From NCBI RefSeq assembly GCF_010015585.1, contig NW_022985074.1, positions 1 through 64,000 on the forward strand: a DNA stretch of 64,000 nucleotides. The letters run 5' to 3'. The stretch is from Eremomyces bilateralis CBS 781.70 (Eukaryota; Ascomycota; Dothideomycetes; Eremomycetales; Eremomycetaceae). The position numbers and the translations under genes are program-made. The notes below the pieces were generated by a model. That model was not told where the DNA came from. It did not search any database and saw only the letters and a program-made list of their open reading frames with translations. How positions within the stretch are numbered: the stretch's first letter is position 1; each line of letters starts with the position of its first letter. Shown here one piece after another: positions 59,840-64,000 of this stretch.

Positions 59840-61121
59840 TATCAAGTCCAACGCGTAGGCGATGAGAGACGCCCGGTTATGACACCTTGTTTCTCATGTA
59901 CAACGGCTTGAATAATGTCACCAATAAAGCCCCTCTCATCTAAGCCTCCGCGTGGTCTGCCGGAAGTGGTTGCGGCTCGTTCGCTCGGAAGTGCCAAGTC
60001 GGCTTGACTGGTTTCTCCACCCCTCTTCGAAGACCAAAATTCGTTGGCGTGGCCAATGAGCGGGCAATTTGCGGAAACTCTAACAAGAGTTGTACGTCCA
60101 GCTTCGGTTTCCTCCACAGTTTGTCCTTGGACCATGTTGGACAAATCACAAGGGCCTTCCTTTCAACAAGTGCGTTCTCCACTCCGGTTAGATTCCCGAT
60201 ATGGTGCTTTCTGAATTTGAGTGTCTCGTCCGGATTTGTCAATGAAGTTCAACAGCAGACCACTGGCATTTGACGGGTCTTGTCTGATAAAGGGCCCAAT
60301 AAAGGTCCTTCTCTTGATATCATTTCCTCTGATGCATAGGAGATTAGGAGGCCTAGATACAGATCATCGTCGGCTGTTTGGTGCACCGGCAACGTTATCT
60401 CTACACGTAGGCTTGTAATAGCGAACGAAGCCCTGTTTGCATCCGGATCATGGATAAAATCCCCAGAGTCCTGAAATGCGCCCGGTGATACTGCAAACAT
60501 GCCGGGGGTGTAGGTTTTGAGTATAAACCGCGCAAACTGGGGTAATATCGTCCCCGGCTCATTCCAGTCAAATATTGTATAATTGGAAGAACTCCTAATA
60601 ATTTATTCCTGGAGCCGCTTGAAAGCCTCGCTACCTTCTCCATATATAAGCGGTATATTGACTTCGAAGATTCCGAGCAAAGAAGAGGTCCGGTCCTCAA
60701 GCCTTCTTGTGCTCCTGTTGGCTGCCCAGGACCTCTTCTGAGCGACGCTAGAATCTCACAATTGATTTCGGCTTTGAAGAAGCGCCGTGTCGATATGCAT
60801 GATCTCCTGGGGTGTTTTCACCATTCCGTATTTGTCGCCGATATCGTGCTAGGATCTGTTGTAGAAGATGACATCTATAGGTGCAATCAGTTCCTGAAGA
60901 GTCTAACCTCCCCCGAACCACTTGCAATGTTTCAACGAATCGCGCTCCACAGGAAGATCGAGGTTGAAGGGGACTTCACTGCAATAGTCGGAAAGATAGA
61001 CATAGCACACTGCGGCATCCTGATACCAACTGAACATCGAGTTATGAGGGAGGATCGCATAATCTGGAATGTCACCCACAAATTCCCGCACCTCATACGT
61101 TTTCGTATTGAAAAGTTTCAT
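59840..61121 (-). pseudogene. decayed HET-domain (heterokaryon incompatibility-type) gene
   Basis: The minus strand carries the HET domain in recognisable order: LFNTKTYEVREFVGDIPDYA at the start, then NSMFSWYQDAAVCYVYLSDY, TLQELIAPIDVIFYN, SLLGIFEVNIPLIYGEGSEA and IPLI-type motifs, followed by a C-terminal region with MFAVSPGAFQDSGDF and SFAITSLRVEITLPVHQ, as in HET-domain proteins of the HET-6/HET-E class. The first conserved block runs directly into a later one, so an internal piece of the domain is missing, and several stops interrupt the rest, often where Trp is expected. The gene is clearly broken (about five or more breaks). HET proteins act in non-self recognition after hyphal fusion. 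The boundaries are approximate. Confidence 0.8.
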
Positions 61122-62750
61122 TTGGATTCCGTTCAAAGCCTTCAAGCAAATGGCACGCTTGAAGATTAATGTCGACTTTGCTGGCATGCTGCTAGAGAGA
61201 CTAATAGGAATACCCAGGCGAAAGATTGGTGCAAGATAAGGTAGAATAAGAATTTGAGAGGGGAAAAGACAAGATTGAATGGAAAACTAGAGCGAAGGAT
61301 AAGGGAGCCTATCGGAAGATATATAAGGCGTTAAACGTGTGTAGACAGCAAACAGCACTCAGTGCTTGCAGTGAAAGTTCGGTCACCTATCACAACGGAT
61401 GAACAGCGCCTAAAATGTACCTGCGGTGAGTAACTCATGAAAAACGGGAGTGGATGAGGATATACCTTATGTATCAGTGTAGCGCCGGCTTCATTGCCGT
61501 AATGGTAGGACTGAACCTAGATCCTTACTTAATTTGATTGACTGGTTAGGTTTCAGCAGAATGGTAGAAGAATGCTGGATAAAATCAGAGGTGTGTGATA
61601 CTTAGGATATTACCTTCTCCGGCGCTGCTATTTTTCGGGTTTTCAGGACCTTGACATGCCATAGTGCTCCGAAAACTAAATGTAAGAACAATAGGAAGAA
61701 CAATAGGAAGTATTGTATGTTTCTAAGCCCAAAGTATTAGCTGAGCGTCAATACTATGACACTTTGGTGCAGCATTTAGTCCCGTGGGATTGGACGGCCT
61801 TCCAAAAGACGGTCGGCAAACAATCACAGCTCACAAGCAATAAATGGCACCATGAAGTTTTGAGGCGGCCGAATTTCTTTCTACCTAGCACGATATACGC
61901 TTCTACGCGCGCCTCTCAACAATTTTCCGCCTCCTAACAATCCACAACATCTACTCTCTATCTCCTCCATCCATCCCCGCTATCCTCGCACCCACTCCAC
62001 ACAGACGGGATTCCCTTCTCCCCTCCGCTTTCGCCGTTACTAAGCTGAGCCGTCCATGACTACTTGACGAGGGGAGAAGCAGGAAAACCGTGAATGTCTG
62101 CGTGGTACGGATGAGGGTGTTAGCGGGGGTTTAGAACAAAGGAAAGGTAACGAGAAACGAGTGTTGATGGCGTGAAGGAGGTAGGTGTAGTGGCAGCCGA
62201 AGTAGCAGGCTGGAAGGAATTGATTGACAATTTGGGAAGTAGAGGTGCGATCAGCAATGGTCCAAACAAAGGAGACGGGTGTCGTCGCAGACGTCCGGTT
62301 TGTTTATTTCAGTTGCGTGATATGGATTTTTTTGTTCCGTTTTTTGGGGATTTATGGATCCTGGCTCTGGGGACTCTCAGTCCAGTGAGAGACCAGAGGG
62401 TCAGGGGAAAACACTCGCGATAATTGACGGGGAAGAATGTTTCCGAGGAGAGGGGTTCCAGGGGTGCCGAGGGTACCAGAGTGATGAAGTTGGCAGTCTG
62501 AGGGAACTCGTGGTAAGGATAAGCAATCCAGTCGACTGAAAGAAAGGGGAACGAGGACCATAGCGAAGTGGGTTCCGCCAAAGCAAAAATCCAGGTAAAC
62601 GCCTTGGGCACGGGTTCGAGGTTCTCGCGGTCTGAGGGTTGCCCAACATCGAAACCAGTTGGGACCAATCTAGGGTTTCTGTTTCGGTGGTCTGAAATAG
62701 CAAACATGACTCCGACCTACTCCGAATCGCACATATGAAAACCGACATTG
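61122..62750. other. intergenic
   Basis: 1.6 kb upstream of the HET relic and downstream of the last BTB gene. Contains a 12-bp tandem duplication near 61684. No intact gene seen. Confidence 0.45.
61684..61710. repeat. 12-bp tandem duplication
   Basis: Two perfect copies of aagaacaatagg plus a partial third. Confidence 0.85.
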
Positions 62751-63617
62751 TTAGATGGTTCGGGGAGACGCCTTAGTGGACAACCCCTCCAAATCATCCA
62801 TGTGGTTGCACATGGCGACGAACAGATCAAAGAACAGCTTGCCACCCATCTCCATCTCCATCTGCATAGTGCCACTACGCTTGAAGGTCTTGCGGCAACG
62901 GATGATCAGTGCTAGGTAGTGAGCGCGCAGGCGCGAGTCGGTGTCCGGCGTGTTCTCGTAGGCGTACCGGGCGCTGCGCAGGATGATGGCGACCTCGATG
63001 CCAGACTGCAGTCCCTGCTTGCGCAGAGCCACTTTCTTGAGCTCGTCGAGGCCGTATCGATGCGCCGCACAGTACACGGCCGTGTCGCGGAGAATGAAGT
63101 CGCCCACGCCGGAATGGAAGATTGTCGGCTCGACGGCCCCGCGACCGCCGGTTTTAAGGTCGAGGTTTTCGCCCTCGAGTAGCCAGGTGTTCCGCCGCTT
63201 GTCGTGGACGAGCCGCGGGTAGTAGTCACCTTTGTACAGGTACTCGAGGATACAGGAGAAAACCTCGGGTTCTTCGTCGGGAAGGAAGATACGTCGAGAG
63301 TTGGGTTCGAAGAACTGGTCCCGACACACCTCGGTGAACCAAGGTGAGTGACTCAGTACGTCTTCGTGAGCGGCGAACAGTCGCTCGTCTCGTCCCACGA
63401 CGATGGTGACGATGGCGCTGGTGAGAGGCGGCGAGGCGCTGGGAGAGTTGTGAGAATGATTCCGTCGGTAGGCAGCAGCGGGACGATCATACCCTCCCTC
63501 CATCGGACTGTCCACCTTCTCGATGATCTTCTTCTTCGCAGTCCCGCTAATCGATCTCTTCGTGGGTTTGGTGATCTTGCCCGAACGATCTTTCGGGGGA
63601 AAAGAGCGTTTGAACAT
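62751..63617 (-). CDS. BTB/POZ domain protein
   Basis: Single exon, 288 aa. A basic, disordered N-terminus (FKRSFPPKDRSGKITKPTKR) precedes a BTB/POZ fold at about residues 68-200: IVTIVVGRDERLFAAHEDVL, HSPWFTEVCRDQFFE, then RRIFLPDEEPEVFSCILEYL and YKGDYYPRLVHD, and after a linker FILRDTAVYCAAHRYGLDEL, KKVALRK. The C-terminus is helical (LIIRCRKTFKR, MGGKLFFDLFVAMCNHMDDL), as in the widespread fungal BTB family. Such proteins can be substrate adaptors for Cullin-3 ligases or act in transcription; which applies is unknown. The frame is intact, unlike the BTB gene at 41 kb, which belongs to a different sub-family. Confidence 0.85.
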   Translation of the reverse strand: MFKRSFPPKDRSGKITKPTKRSISGTAKKKIIEKVDSPMEGGYDRPAAAYRRNHSHNSPSASPPLTSAIVTIVVGRDERLFAAHEDVLSHSPWFTEVCRDQFFEPNSRRIFLPDEEPEVFSCILEYLYKGDYYPRLVHDKRRNTWLLEGENLDLKTGGRGAVEPTIFHSGVGDFILRDTAVYCAAHRYGLDELKKVALRKQGLQSGIEVAIILRSARYAYENTPDTDSRLRAHYLALIIRCRKTFKRSGTMQMEMEMGGKLFFDLFVAMCNHMDDLEGLSTKASPRTI

Positions 63618-64000
63618 TTTGAGCGAAGGAGAACGAGTAACGAGCGACGAGAGGGGGGATGCGGAAAGTGAACGAGGAGAGTTAGATTGACGCGATGGAG
63701 GGCATGAATGGAGCTCCGGAAGCCTTCAGAACGTTCCCCCGCAGCGAATCGCGATTCGTCGGACGGAAATCGGCGTTCTGGCGACTCGGCTGGATTCTGC
63801 ACACAGTGTTGTGTGAGAATACCAAGTGGTTTCGGCTGGCTCTAACTTGACTTGCTGGCGTGCGGAGAACAGAAGGCACCGAACGGTGGGGGTCTGGGGT
63901 GGTTTATATACCCTTCCAAACAGGGCTGGGGCGCCTAATCGTCGACTCACCTTTGGTTCCACATCCCCTGCATGGGCGCCAACACATCCCGGGGCCCGGG
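63618..64000. other. upstream region of BTB gene, with TATA-like box
   Basis: 383 bp to the window end. On the minus strand GGTATATAAACC (63901-63912) is a good TATA-like element about 285 bp upstream of the ATG; CT-rich leader sequence follows. No coding feature. Confidence 0.4.

Overview
The window is nuclear DNA of a filamentous ascomycete (Pezizomycotina). The evidence is short GT-AG introns of about 46-120 nt with CTAAC/CTGAC-like branch sites, fungal-only families (BTA1 betaine-lipid synthase, HET domain, ZRG17, SFL1-type HSF factor, the 21 kDa complex I subunit), an intron-containing tRNA-Ala and fungal LINE and Helitron-like debris. The class cannot be fixed from the sequence alone. 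Splice models were built by hand: each exon junction was chosen so that the frame and the family motifs continue across it.

Layout. 1-0.8 kb: 5' part of a LINE ORF1 on the minus strand, running off the left edge. 1.6-12.4 kb: a compact block with a DUF3445 haem-type N-demethylase, a two-TM protein of unknown function, a ZRG17-like zinc transporter, a RING-CH membrane ubiquitin ligase, a cyclin-L-like gene and a Cys-rich protein. 12.4-17.9 kb: no recognisable gene. 18-32.8 kb: a dense block with a CPA2 antiporter, mitochondrial-type enoyl-CoA hydratase, RER1, BTA1, the 21 kDa complex I subunit and the spliceosomal helicase Aquarius/Cwf11. 33.6-35.9 kb: a seven-exon MFS transporter. 36-40.7 kb: gene-poor, with decayed coding traces. 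40.8-45.2 kb: a broken BTB gene, proteasome ATPase RPT5 and GPI-remodelling PER1. 46-46.6 kb: 3' end of a PIF1/Helitron-type helicase. 48.2-53.2 kb: an old-yellow-enzyme-like oxidoreductase, tRNA-Ala(UGC), a paraoxonase-like beta-propeller protein and a purine phosphoribosyltransferase. 53.2-57 kb: gene-poor. 57-59.2 kb: HSF/SFL1 factor. 59.8-61.1 kb: decayed HET-domain gene. 62.7-63.6 kb: an intact BTB protein.

Most genes are housekeeping: membrane lipid and ER/secretory functions (BTA1, RER1, PER1, ZRG17), respiration and beta-oxidation, splicing, proteolysis and purine salvage. I see no biosynthetic cluster, CRISPR array or clear new multi-gene system. The most checkable oddities are the RPT5 C-terminus without the HbYX tyrosine, a 17-nt exon in the complex I gene, a 60-bp tandem duplication in the MFS tail, and the two decayed genes (BTB and HET).
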